41,572 nucleotides of DNA from NCBI GenBank assembly GCA_900696485.1, contig CAADGG010000050.1:1-41572 (forward strand), in the 5' to 3' direction. Of the stretch, positions 7,328 to 15,769 are shown piece after piece. Positions within the stretch are counted from its first letter, which is position 1, and every line of letters begins with the position of its first letter. The notes beneath the pieces are model-generated. The model searched no databases and was not told the origin of the DNA. It saw nothing but the letters and a program-made list of their open reading frames with translations. This stretch comes from an uncultured Pseudomonadota bacterium. Lineage in GTDB: Bacteria; Myxococcota_A; UBA9160; PR03. The position numbers were made by a program, and so were the translations under genes.

Positions 7328-9642
7328 CCGGCCGCGACTTCGAGGCGCAACCAGCCGCTGGGACCGATCGCCACGACGCAGCTCCACAACGAGCCGGCCG
7401 CATCCCAAGCGAGCGGGACCGCAGCTCGCCCGCTCCCCACGTCCCAGCGCAGCGCCGCCGCCGGCTCCCGGGCGGCCCAGCCAACCAGATGGACCTGCTC
7501 CTCCGGAGCTCCCAGTACGTCGCAGGAGACGCCGTCTGGTGTCTCCATCACACGACCGAGTCGGCGATCGCCGGCCGTCGCATAGCGATCGACGTCCCCG
7601 ATCACGGCCAGCTCGGTCGATAAGATCGGACACAGGACCAGGTAGTCCCAGTCGAGCGGCGCCAGGGAGAGCTCGAAGGCATGTTCGGGCTCGACGCGCT
7701 GCGCACAGCGGCGGCGCCAGTCGAAGGCCAACACCGGCTGGACCGGCGCGAGCGGACCGAGATCCGTGAGTGGCAGCGCGAAGGACAGCGTCTGCTCGCC
7801 TCGATACGCGTTCATCGCCACCAGGTAGGTCCAACGGCCGGCCTCGTGGACGGTATGGGCCTCACCGACGAGCGGGTTCGGCTCGAGCGCCGCATGCCCG
7901 CGCCAGCAGCGATCGAGCGCGGCCACCGGGACATCGGGTCGCACGATCACGCCGTCGCTGCGACACGTGCGCAGGATCAGCGCCCGGTCACTGCGCCCGA
8001 CGCGGTCACCGATCCCGACCGGGCCGGCCGAGAGCGCCGCCAACAACGCCTCGACTTCCGCGTGCGGATCCCCATCGCGCGAGCCCTCGCCGTCCCGGCG
8101 CGACAGGAACACGTCCTTGAACGGGAACAGCCCGAGCGCCCGCGCCAGCGCATTGCCGTGCAAGAACCAGGTCCACAACGCGCCGGCGCCGATCAGGTAC
8201 TTGTAGTCGCCACTGGTCCGGATGGAGGTCACCCGTTCCAGCGTCGTGGTCTGGAAGAAGTCGGCGGGCGATGCCATGCACCACTGGAGCGTCATCCCGT
8301 GGGCGGCGGCGGCCCGGTCGAGTCCCTCCTGCCAGGCGCGCGCGCGACCCGGCACCGCACGCAGTCCACGCACGCCGAGGAAGCACTCGATCAGCCAGTC
8401 GTGCTCGAAGGTCTCGACGCCCCAACTGCTGGCCTGGTGGAGCAGCCGCTCGTAGAGGGTCGCGTCGCTCGGATGGGCGCGGTCACCGTCGATCCACGCC
8501 GCGTGCGTCTCGAAGTACGGCGATGCGCTCGCGAAGTGGCGGCAGTGGGCCGCGAGGGGCGGATTGCCCAAGCGCCGGCGCAGCGCCGGCAGACCCTCGG
8601 GCAGGACGTCGGGACGTGCGTCCCAGGTCAGCAAGCCCGTCGGCGGAACCGACACGTCGGGATCGTCGAAGGGGCGGAGCTGGGCGTGCGGATAGAACCA
8701 CGAATCGAGCTGGAAGACCTCGTAAGGGATCTCCTGCTCGCGCAGCGAACGAGCGGCCGCTTCCAGCGTCCCCACGACGCCGTCGCAGCCCGGTTCGTTC
8801 CGATACCAGTACGCGGCGCCGTTGTCGGTCCAATACGACAGCTTCGCACCGAGCGCATCGGCGTAGCGACCGGGCCGCCGGGTCCCGGCTCGCTCTCGCA
8901 ACACCTTGGCGTGTCTTTCGAGCGCCGCACGTGGGCCGTGCATCGCCCATAGCGCCAGCTCGGTCGCGAAGCCGGCCGGGATCTCGTCGAGATCGCCGTG
9001 CCAACCGCAGCGCAGTCCGTCGCCCGCCGCGGCGGCCCCGCGCGGGACTCCGATCACCTGCTCATGGAAGGCGTCGAGCGGGGCCAGCAGCAGCGCGGAT
9101 CCATCGGGAGCCACGAGCCACAGGGGGGCCACGACCGCCGGCCGGAACGGCAGCAGAAAGAAACCGGCGCAATCGGGTGCGGACTGCGTCGGGAGCGCAA
9201 ACTCGGTATAGGCGTGCGCCAACGCGCGCGTATCGGGCGGCAGGGCGTCGGGCCGGCGCAGATCCGGGCGGCACCACGGCCAGGCGGCCGACGGCCGGTC
9301 GAAATGACCCGTCGCCACCCCGTGCAACGCGGCGGCCGCCTCCAGCCGGAACACCAGAAGCGGTCGCTCACGATAAGCGCGGACCGTCGTGCGGAGCGCC
9401 CCCGCCACCGCCGACGACCACGAGAGTTCGAGCGCAGCGAAGGCGCCGAGATCGTCGGCGCCTTCGCTGCGGCGCGCCTGCGTGAAGGCCGGCGCCTCGG
9501 CGCCAGCGACCGTCTCGACGCGCAGGCCGATCGGTCCGAGCGCGTCGATCCACGACTCGCGCCAACGAATCCGCCCGTTCCCGTGTTCGCCCAGCGCAAA
9601 GCGCAAGCCATCCGCAGCATCGATCGCGGCGACCCGAGGCAT
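7324..9642 (-). CDS. GH36-like glycoside hydrolase (alpha-galactosidase/raffinose synthase superfamily)
   Basis: The 772-residue protein has a beta-rich N-terminal domain, then a TIM barrel from about residue 265 and a C-terminal beta domain. Barrel strands carry YEVFQLDSWFYPH, VETFEHDWLIE and TSIRTSGDYKYL. By comparison with GH36 and raffinose synthases, Asp415 in FEHDWL is the likely nucleophile and Asp479 in RTSGDY the likely acid/base; their 64-residue spacing fits the clan. No signal peptide was seen, so it probably acts on imported oligosaccharide in the cytoplasm. I chose the ATG at 9642 because GGGAGA lies upstream; a GTG five codons earlier is possible. It is coupled to the kinase gene. 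Sugar specificity is unknown. Confidence 0.8.
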   Translation of the reverse strand: MPRVAAIDAADGLRFALGEHGNGRIRWRESWIDALGPIGLRVETVAGAEAPAFTQARRSEGADDLGAFAALELSWSSAVAGALRTTVRAYRERPLLVFRLEAAAALHGVATGHFDRPSAAWPWCRPDLRRPDALPPDTRALAHAYTEFALPTQSAPDCAGFFLLPFRPAVVAPLWLVAPDGSALLLAPLDAFHEQVIGVPRGAAAAGDGLRCGWHGDLDEIPAGFATELALWAMHGPRAALERHAKVLRERAGTRRPGRYADALGAKLSYWTDNGAAYWYRNEPGCDGVVGTLEAAARSLREQEIPYEVFQLDSWFYPHAQLRPFDDPDVSVPPTGLLTWDARPDVLPEGLPALRRRLGNPPLAAHCRHFASASPYFETHAAWIDGDRAHPSDATLYERLLHQASSWGVETFEHDWLIECFLGVRGLRAVPGRARAWQEGLDRAAAAHGMTLQWCMASPADFFQTTTLERVTSIRTSGDYKYLIGAGALWTWFLHGNALARALGLFPFKDVFLSRRDGEGSRDGDPHAEVEALLAALSAGPVGIGDRVGRSDRALILRTCRSDGVIVRPDVPVAALDRCWRGHAALEPNPLVGEAHTVHEAGRWTYLVAMNAYRGEQTLSFALPLTDLGPLAPVQPVLAFDWRRRCAQRVEPEHAFELSLAPLDWDYLVLCPILSTELAVIGDVDRYATAGDRRLGRVMETPDGVSCDVLGAPEEQVHLVGWAAREPAAALRWDVGSGRAAVPLAWDAAGSLWSCVVAIGPSGWLRLEVAAG

Positions 9643-9727
9643 CGGCGCATCTCCCACAGGCCCCGGCAGGGAGACCGGGAGACCGGGGAACGTAGCGTCG
9701 AACAGACGGCCGTGGGCGTTCCCGGGG

Positions 9728-10750
9728 TCAGGGCGACGCGGAATCGGTGCGGGTCAGCCACTGCACGCTGAACCAGCGGCGCTCGTCCATCCACACCCGG
9801 CTGACCGTCAGTCCCGCGGCAGCGGCCAGCTCCGCGAAGCCGTCAGGTGAGTACTTGTAGGAGTTCTCGGTGTGAATCGATTCCCCGGCGGCGAAGTGGA
9901 AGCGACGCCCCGCCACGTCCACTTCCTGCTCCTCCGTCGAGACCAGATGCATCTCGATCCGGCTCCGCTCCGGGTACCAGACGGCCCGATGCCGGAAGCG
10001 ATCGAGGTCGAAATCCGCACCGACTTCCTGATTGAGACGCGCGAGCAGGTTGCGATTGAACGCCGCGGTCACGCCGGCGCGGTCGTCGTAGGCGGCCTCG
10101 AGAACGGCCGCCGCCTTGCGCAGATCCACGCCGATCAGGATGCCGCCACGCGGTCCCGCGATGCGCGCCATCCGGGCGAGGAAGCGCTGCGCATCCGGAG
10201 GCGTGAAGTTGCCGATCGTCGAGCCGGGAAAGAACACCGCTCGTCGCGCCGGCTCGATCCGCGAGTGCGGCAGCTCGAGGGAATCCCCGTAGTCGGCGCA
10301 CAGCGGCAGGACCTCGAGATCGGGATACGCCGCGTGCAGCGTCCGGACGGAGGCTGCGAGCGCCGCGGGCGAGATGTCGATCGGCACGTAGCCCGCCGGC
10401 TCGCGCAGGCGATCGAGGAGCAGGCGGGTCTTGCGACTGCTGCCGCTGCCGAACTCGATGAGGAGGCAGCGCGAGCCGAGGCACGCCCCCATCTCGTCCG
10501 CGTGCGCCTCGAGGATCGCGAGTTCGGTCCGGGTCGGGTAGTACTCCGGAAGGTCGCAGATCCGTTCGAAGAGTGCCGAACCGCTCGCATCGTAGAAGTA
10601 CTTGCAGGGCAAGGTCTTGTGCGGCGCCGCGAGGCCCGCCCACGCCTCGTCCCGAAAGCGCGCCGCGTCGGGACCGAGATTCCGGATCGCGGGAGTCCGG
10701 CGCTTCGAGAACCGCGCGGGGTCGTTCTTCGTGGCCTGCAGTCGCGTCAC
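9728..10750 (-). CDS. egtD: L-histidine N-alpha-methyltransferase EgtD
   Basis: The 340-residue enzyme makes hercynine by transferring three methyl groups from SAM to histidine, the first step of ergothioneine synthesis. The N-terminal block KTLPCKYFYDASGSALFERICDLPEYYPTRTE, in part, is the EgtD hallmark. The SAM site is LLIEFGSGSSRKT, followed by YVPIDIS and the FFPGSTIGNF segment. The histidine-binding part near the C-terminus includes IHTENSYKYS. The start is GTG at 10750, forming a GTGA overlap with egtB; upstream in-frame codons lie inside egtB and are not used. The order egtB then egtD in one operon is common. EgtA, EgtC and EgtE are not in the window. Confidence 0.95.
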   Translation of the reverse strand: MTRLQATKNDPARFSKRRTPAIRNLGPDAARFRDEAWAGLAAPHKTLPCKYFYDASGSALFERICDLPEYYPTRTELAILEAHADEMGACLGSRCLLIEFGSGSSRKTRLLLDRLREPAGYVPIDISPAALAASVRTLHAAYPDLEVLPLCADYGDSLELPHSRIEPARRAVFFPGSTIGNFTPPDAQRFLARMARIAGPRGGILIGVDLRKAAAVLEAAYDDRAGVTAAFNRNLLARLNQEVGADFDLDRFRHRAVWYPERSRIEMHLVSTEEQEVDVAGRRFHFAAGESIHTENSYKYSPDGFAELAAAAGLTVSRVWMDERRWFSVQWLTRTDSASP

Positions 10751-12054
10751 GCGGCATCTCGGGCGAGACGCAGGCCGCTGAACTGCCAGCGTGCGTCGGC
10801 CGGAAAGAAGTTCCGGTAGGTCGCGCGCAGATGCTCGCGCGGCGATGCACACGAGCCTCCCCTCAACACCATCTGGTTACACATGAACTTGGCATTGTAT
10901 TCACCGAGCGCACCGGCCGCCGCTCGGAACCCCGGATAGGCGAGATACGGACTCGCGGTCCATTCCCAGACGTCCCCGAAGAGCCGCGCGGGAGCCGCCC
11001 GGCCCTCGTCGGAAGCGAGCGGGGCCGGATGCAGCACCTCCTGTTCGACGAAGTTCCCCTCGATCGGCGCGGCGGCCGCCGCCGTCTCCCATTCCGCCTC
11101 CGTCGGAAGTCGCGCCCCGGCCCAACGCGCGTAGGCATCGGCCTCGTAGAAACTGACGTGACACACGGGAGCATCGTTCTCGATGGGCTGCAGGCCGGCG
11201 AGCGTGAAGACATGCCAGACGCCGTCGCGCCGCTCCCAGTAGTCCGGCGCCCCCCAGACTCGCTGGCGCAACAGCGCCCAGCCGTCGGAGCGCCACCAGG
11301 CGGGCTGCTGATAGCCGCCGTCTTCGAGGAAGGCGGCAAACTCGCCCTGCGTCACCGGACGCGAAGCCAATTCGAAGGCGGGCACGAGCTGACGGTGCCG
11401 AGGGCCTTCGTTGTCGTAGTGGAAGCCCGGCCCGGCGTGGCCGAGCGCGCGCAGATCCTCCTCGAACCGGTGCCAGCACAGCGTCGCGCCGTCGGCGCCG
11501 GCATCGGCAGCGGGCTTGGCGAGGTCCTCCCGATACGCCGGCCGCAGTGGATTCTGCGCCAGCAGATGCTTCACGTCGCTGAGGATCAACTCCTGATGCT
11601 GCTGCTCGTGCTGCAGCCCGAGTTCGACGACTTCGAGGGCCTCGGCGGCGGGCGTGGAACTCGCGATCCACGCGTCGATGGCTCGATCGACGTGGCGGCG
11701 ATAGTCATACACGCGATCGAGCGAGGGACGCGTGAGCAGCCCGCGTCGCGGCCGTGGGTGCTGCTCGCCGATCGTGTTGTAGTACGAGTTGAAGAGCACG
11801 CGAAACGTGGGATCGAACGGGGCGAAATTCGCCTGCACCGACTCGAGGACCAGCGTCTCGAAGAACCAGGTGGTGTGGCCCAGATGCCACTTCACCGGAC
11901 TGGCGTCGGTCATCGACTGCACGACGCAGTCCTCCGCCGACAGCGGAGCGGCGAGGCGCTCGGTCGCCGCGCGCACCGCGGAATAGCGACCACGCAGGGC
12001 GCTGGCGTCGAACGCGCTGGCGCCCGGCGCCCCGGATGCGGGCGACGCCGTCAT
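10747..12054 (-). CDS. egtB: Ergothioneine sulfoxide synthase EgtB
   Basis: The 435-residue non-haem iron enzyme joins hercynine to a thiol (cysteine or gamma-glutamylcysteine) with O2. The N-terminal DinB-like domain carries the three-histidine iron site: His57 in KWHLGHTTWFFE and His149/His153 in LQHEQQHQEL. The C-terminal FGE-sulfatase domain has ARLPTEAEWE, GDVWEWTASPY and LRGGSCASP. The ATG at 12054 follows GGAAGG; a GTG 12 bases upstream is an alternative. The gene is coupled to egtD. Thiol preference depends on FGE-domain residues I cannot align reliably. With no EgtA or EgtC nearby, a cysteine-using route or unlinked partners are both possible. Confidence 0.94.
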   Translation of the reverse strand: MTASPASGAPGASAFDASALRGRYSAVRAATERLAAPLSAEDCVVQSMTDASPVKWHLGHTTWFFETLVLESVQANFAPFDPTFRVLFNSYYNTIGEQHPRPRRGLLTRPSLDRVYDYRRHVDRAIDAWIASSTPAAEALEVVELGLQHEQQHQELILSDVKHLLAQNPLRPAYREDLAKPAADAGADGATLCWHRFEEDLRALGHAGPGFHYDNEGPRHRQLVPAFELASRPVTQGEFAAFLEDGGYQQPAWWRSDGWALLRQRVWGAPDYWERRDGVWHVFTLAGLQPIENDAPVCHVSFYEADAYARWAGARLPTEAEWETAAAAAPIEGNFVEQEVLHPAPLASDEGRAAPARLFGDVWEWTASPYLAYPGFRAAAGALGEYNAKFMCNQMVLRGGSCASPREHLRATYRNFFPADARWQFSGLRLARDAA

Positions 12055-12110
12055 CGCGCCTTCCACCGCCCGCTCGCGACCCGGCTCGCAGTCGGATCGG
12101 AAACCGGCCT

Positions 12111-12152
12111 CGGACCCGGACCCGGACTAGGACTCGGACTGGGACTCGGACT
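12111..12152. repeat. Hexanucleotide tandem repeat upstream of egtB
   Basis: Seven consecutive 6-bp units on the plus strand read CGGACC twice, then CGGACT, AGGACT, CGGACT, GGGACT and CGGACT. They occupy bases 57 to 98 upstream of the egtB start, where its promoter should lie, within the 210-bp gap to the ceramidase-like gene. Units differ at only one or two positions. I see no recognisable gene or clear promoter elsewhere in this gap. Confidence 0.85.
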
Positions 12153-12264
12153 CGACGGCGGGATCCACGTCGGGTTCGTCGGCATCGGCCGAGCCTAGCA
12201 TCCTCTCGTGTATGGCCAGGGCACGGGATGCTCCCGGATCTCGGCGCGGCGAGGCTCAACGCAG

Positions 12265-13650
12265 TCAGCAGCGCATCGACCGCAGCAGGCTCTCACCGGC
12301 CTCGAGCAACCGCGTCGCCGCGTCGGGTACGAACGTGGACATCAAGATCTCGTAGTGCTGACCCGCCTCGGGCTCCGCGAAGTTCCGTGCATCGGGCAGG
12401 TAACGGAACCAGCCGTTCGCGATGCTCAGCACGGATCCCGGCGCGCCGCCGAGTCGCGCCTTCCACGCGAGGCCGACGTCCGTCGTGGCCTCGGCCGGCA
12501 GCGTGAGCAGCGCCGCGGGGCCGAGTCGCAACACCTGGAGCGACAGGCTCGGGCACAGGCCACCGGCAAAGTACGGCGCCGTCCGATCCCGCAGGTACGC
12601 ACGCACCGCGGCGATCCGCGGTCGCGCGTCGTCGGCCGGCAGCGCGGCCGTGCGCTCGGCGATCAGCCGGAACCAGGCGCCGACGTCGGGATCGAGCGCC
12701 GGATCGAGCGCGAGAGCCGACACGGCGCGGAGCCGAGCGGCCTCGAGCGCGGCCGCCCGTGCTTCCGGCTCGCCGTCGGCGCCATGGACCGGCACGACGA
12801 CGCTCGTCGCGCGACTGCACACCGGCGCATCGGCATCGGGGACGATCCCGGCCGCGGTCTGCGCCACGGCCTCGCCGACTTCGCGACCGAGCGCTTCCAT
12901 CTGCTCGTCACTGGCGCCACGGCTCTGGTCCGCCAGCGCCAGATCCTGGAGCCCGCGCGTGCGCGGATCGACGTCTCCGTGGGCGCCGAGGGCGAAGAAC
13001 CCGAGCGCTCCGGGCAGCGCCGCTTCGATCCCCCGCGAGGCGGCCCCCGGCCAGTCCGCGGAGTAGCGCAGGTTGTCGTGGCCGAGCACGGTCGGGTGAC
13101 ACCCGTGTATGTAGACTACGGCGAGCGGACCGCCCTCGTCGCGGTCGATGCGGGCGACGAGGATCTCCGGATCGACGGGTCCGCCCTCGAGGCGGCGGTT
13201 GCGGCCAATGCTCGCTGTGGCGTGTCCGATCCCCAGGCGCGCCGGGACGGCGGCCGCGCGCGCGCGGGCCGCCACCTCGACGGCGGCGTCGAGCAGCCGG
13301 GCGGCCGGGGCCGGGGTCGGCGCCCGGCCGAGCGCCGCGAACAGGCCGGTCTCCGGACCCGAATGCGTATGGGTGCAGGCCACCACCACCCGCGGCGCCG
13401 GAACCCCGGTGCGTTCGGCAACACGCGCGCGGATCACCTCGGCGTGGCTCGGAGCCAACAGACACAGATCGAGTTCGATCCAGATCCAATCGGATTGCTC
13501 GGACAGATACAGGGCCCGTGCGTAGAGCGGATCCCGGGTGCCGAGCGCGCCTGCGGAGCGCGCCCCGTACCCCATCATCGGGCCGCCCACGGGCGCCTCG
13601 AGCCGGACCCGCGACGCCCCGGCCCGCAGCCGATGGCGGACGCCGTTCAC
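12265..13650 (-). CDS. Neutral/alkaline ceramidase-like hydrolase
   Basis: The 461-residue protein matches the N-terminal catalytic region of the neutral/alkaline non-lysosomal ceramidase family. It has the early block PVGGPMMGYG, a zinc-site-like VACTHTHSGPETGLFAALG, an HGCHPTVLGHDNLRYSADWPG segment and FFALGAHGDVDPRTRG. These correspond to the HTHS-GP, His and GD(V/I)(S/D)P elements of ceramidases. True ceramidases are usually longer (about 650-700 residues) with a signal peptide and C-terminal immunoglobulin-like domain; both are absent here. It may therefore hydrolyse another amide inside the cell. Start is GTG at 13650 in a GTGA overlap with the upstream EamA transporter gene. Substrate unproven. 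Confidence 0.8.
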   Translation of the reverse strand: MNGVRHRLRAGASRVRLEAPVGGPMMGYGARSAGALGTRDPLYARALYLSEQSDWIWIELDLCLLAPSHAEVIRARVAERTGVPAPRVVVACTHTHSGPETGLFAALGRAPTPAPAARLLDAAVEVAARARAAAVPARLGIGHATASIGRNRRLEGGPVDPEILVARIDRDEGGPLAVVYIHGCHPTVLGHDNLRYSADWPGAASRGIEAALPGALGFFALGAHGDVDPRTRGLQDLALADQSRGASDEQMEALGREVGEAVAQTAAGIVPDADAPVCSRATSVVVPVHGADGEPEARAAALEAARLRAVSALALDPALDPDVGAWFRLIAERTAALPADDARPRIAAVRAYLRDRTAPYFAGGLCPSLSLQVLRLGPAALLTLPAEATTDVGLAWKARLGGAPGSVLSIANGWFRYLPDARNFAEPEAGQHYEILMSTFVPDAATRLLEAGESLLRSMRC

Positions 13651-14576
13651 GACGCCACCAGAGCGGGGGGCGGCGCCACTCGCTCTCCGCGCAAGGTGGC
13701 GAGCGCCACGCCTCCCACGATCAGCGCGGCGCCGAGCACGGACCACAGCGCCGCCGGTTCCCCGAGCGCCAGCACACCGACCGCGAGACCCACGGCGGGC
13801 TGCACGAAGACGAAGATCGCCATCGTACCGGCGCTGACTTCGCGCAGCGCGCGGTTCCACGCCAGCGTCGCGACACCGGACGCGAGCAGCGCGAGCAGCA
13901 GCAACCAGCCGAGCGCCGGCAGCGCGCGCTCCAGCGAGAACGGTTCGAACCCGGCGAGTGGAAGCAGCGGCAGCGCCGACAGGAGGCTCGCGCGGATCGC
14001 CACACGCAGCGGATCGTGACGAGTCACCAGCGACTTCGCGGCCAGCGTGTAGATGGCCCAACTGAGATGTCCGGCCGCCATCAGCAGATCACCGCCGAAA
14101 TGCCCGGCCCCGGGCGCGGCCGCACCGAGACTCGACGGCACCACGATCATCAGCGTACCCACCAGACCGAGCCCGGCCGCCAGCGCGTGCGACAACCCGA
14201 GCGGCTCCCGCAACACGAAGGCAGCGCCGAGCAGGATGCCGATCGGCTCGAGCGGCGAGAGCAACGCGCCGTGCGTCGCGGTCGAGAGCGTGAGGCCGAG
14301 CGCCCCGAGCACCTGCGGCAGCGCAAACCCGCCCCACGACAGCGCGAGCAACAACACCCAGTCCCGGCGGCTCCAGGCGACCGCCGGAGCCTGCCGCCCC
14401 CCGCGCAAAGCGGGGCCCGCCGCGGCGAGCGCCAGCAGGAAACCGGCTCCCAGGATCTGCCGCGCGACGGTCAGCCCGAACGGGCCCATCCCTTCGAGTG
14501 CCAGCTTGGTCAGCGCCGGCGTCGAGCCGCCGATCCCTTGCGCGAGCCAGACCCAGACGAGCGTGGAGGGCCGCAT
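13647..14576 (-). CDS. EamA/DMT-family transporter
   Basis: This 309-residue inner-membrane protein has about ten hydrophobic helices in two related halves, the drug/metabolite transporter layout. The first EamA half includes TPALTKLALEGMGPFGLTVARQILGAG and LGLTLSTATHGALLSPLEPIGILLGA, both given only in part. The second starts at GGDLLMAAGHLSWAIYTLAAKSL and contains VSAGTMAIFVFVQPAVGLAVGV. Such proteins usually export amino acids, nucleosides or other metabolites. Its stop codon overlaps the start of the ceramidase-like gene, so the two are coupled; it might move the substrate or product of that hydrolase, which is only inference. Confidence 0.9.
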   Translation of the reverse strand: MRPSTLVWVWLAQGIGGSTPALTKLALEGMGPFGLTVARQILGAGFLLALAAAGPALRGGRQAPAVAWSRRDWVLLLALSWGGFALPQVLGALGLTLSTATHGALLSPLEPIGILLGAAFVLREPLGLSHALAAGLGLVGTLMIVVPSSLGAAAPGAGHFGGDLLMAAGHLSWAIYTLAAKSLVTRHDPLRVAIRASLLSALPLLPLAGFEPFSLERALPALGWLLLLALLASGVATLAWNRALREVSAGTMAIFVFVQPAVGLAVGVLALGEPAALWSVLGAALIVGGVALATLRGERVAPPPALVAS

Positions 14577-14645
14577 CGCAAGGCACGGTAGCAGCAGCCA
14601 TCGGAACCGAGCCCGCTCGCTGCGCGCGCGGAGGTGGGCGCCGGC

Positions 14646-15125
14646 CTAGTTGCCGTCCTCTCCGAGCTGCTCGGCGAGATAGCGCTCCTTGCCGATCTCG
14701 GAGACCACGTGGAGCTGGGTTTCGAGCCAGTCGAGCGCGTGCTCCTCGCTGCGCAGGGTGTCTTCGAGCAACGCACGCGTGCCGTTGTCGCCCTTCTCGC
14801 GCGCGAGCGTGATCGCGCGGTTGTAGCGCTGCACGGCCTCGGTCTCCATCGCGAGGTCCAGGCGATGCTGCTCGATGGGATCCTCGCCGACGCGGACCGG
14901 CAGGAGTCGCTGCATGTTCGGAACGCCCTCGAGGAACAAGATGCGCTCGATGATCTTGTCGGCGTCCTTCATCTCGTCGATCGACTCGTCGCGCTTCTTC
15001 TTGGCGAGCCGGAGATAGCCCCAGTTCTGACACATGCGCGAGTGGATGAAGTACTGATTGATCGCCGTGAGTTCCATGGTCAGGATCTCGTTGAGCGCTT
15101 CGATGATCTGCGGATCTCCGCGCAC
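14646..15125 (-). CDS. bfr: Bacterioferritin with altered ferroxidase ligands
   Basis: The 159-residue four-helix-bundle iron-storage subunit forms 24-mers with haem between dimers. The start is a GTG at 15125, preceded by GGAGGAG, which gives the usual Bfr length and N-terminus (RGDPQIIEALNEIL). The haem ligand Met52 is present in DEMKDADKIIERILFLEG. Of the usual ferroxidase ligands, Glu18, Glu51, Glu94 and Glu127 are kept, but His54 is Asp and His130 is Ala, with a His at 129. I numbered directly against E. coli Bfr; no gaps are needed. It lies 56 bp after bfd in the same direction. Iron uptake chemistry may be changed, or another Bfr subunit may supply it. Confidence 0.95.
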   Translation of the reverse strand: MRGDPQIIEALNEILTMELTAINQYFIHSRMCQNWGYLRLAKKKRDESIDEMKDADKIIERILFLEGVPNMQRLLPVRVGEDPIEQHRLDLAMETEAVQRYNRAITLAREKGDNGTRALLEDTLRSEEHALDWLETQLHVVSEIGKERYLAEQLGEDGN

Positions 15126-15181
15126 TGGGTTTCTCCTCCGGTCCCGTCCCTCGCGCGAAATGCAGAGGGGGAGCGAGGACA

Positions 15182-15391
15182 CTAGCGCGCGCGGGCGAGC
15201 TCGATGTCGAGACGGTGCGGCTCGAAGGCGCCGCGTTCCGACGCCATCACCTCGTGCACCGCTTCGACGCAGCCGCCACACGCGCTGCCCGCGCCGCAGG
15301 CGCGCGCGACCTCGGGCAGCGTCGCGGCTCCGTTGCGGACGGCACGGCGGATCTCTCGATCGCTGGTGCCGCGGCAGTGGCAGACGATCAT
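15182..15391 (-). CDS. bfd: Bacterioferritin-associated ferredoxin
   Basis: The 69-residue protein has a [2Fe-2S] cluster site at Cys4, Cys6, Cys38 and Cys41 (MIVCHCRGTSD and GSACGGC), the Bfd signature. Bfd binds bacterioferritin and passes electrons to the haem so that stored Fe3+ is released as Fe2+. The ATG is preceded by GGGAG at a good distance. It is the first gene of a bfd-bfr operon and lies 42 bp from a strong Fur-box match at 15434-15452. Induction on iron starvation is the expected control. The tail after residue 55 is less conserved. Confidence 0.93.
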   Translation of the reverse strand: MIVCHCRGTSDREIRRAVRNGAATLPEVARACGAGSACGGCVEAVHEVMASERGAFEPHRLDIELARAR

Positions 15392-15433
15392 CGGCGGACT
15401 CCCGGGTACGAGTCACCAGATCCTATCGATCCT

Positions 15434-15452
15434 GAAAATGAAAATCAATATC
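15434..15452 (-). promoter_or_regulatory. Fur box upstream of bfd-bfr
   Basis: The plus-strand bases gaaaatgaaaatcaatatc match the 19-bp Fur consensus GATAATGATAATCATTATC at 16 of 19 positions; all three mismatches are T to A. The site lies 43 bases upstream of the bfd start codon in a locally AT-rich patch that stands out in this genome. Position and gene function agree with Fur repression in iron-rich conditions. Exact promoter elements could not be assigned. Confidence 0.85.
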
Positions 15453-15455
15453 TGA

Positions 15456-15769
15456 ACCTGGGCGAAGCATCGGCGGGCGCGCGGCGCAGCCTGTGTGTTC
15501 CTTCGTTCTATCCCGTGTGACCAGCCAACTCCACGCGGATCGATCGGGGACTAACTGTGTTTGGATCGGTGCGCCATTCGGATGCACTAGCTGGCTTTTG
15601 CGCGTCACGATGAGGCATGAAAGACGCCTGATGTTGCACCAATCGATGTTCGAAAGAGAATTCCGCGCGAATGGATCGTTCTCCTCGCGTCTCACGCCCC
15701 CGGAGGGTCGGCACGACCTTTGCGATACGTGGATGCGTCGCGTCATTCGCGACCCAAGGAGGAAATCCC
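15456..15769. other. Intergenic region between bfd and the small secreted protein
   Basis: This 314-bp stretch between two divergent genes has a lower GC content than its surroundings. Short open frames exist but none has a ribosome site or a recognisable product. It should contain the promoters of both flanking genes. I saw no convincing hairpin, operator or RNA gene beyond the Fur box just outside it. Confidence 0.5.
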
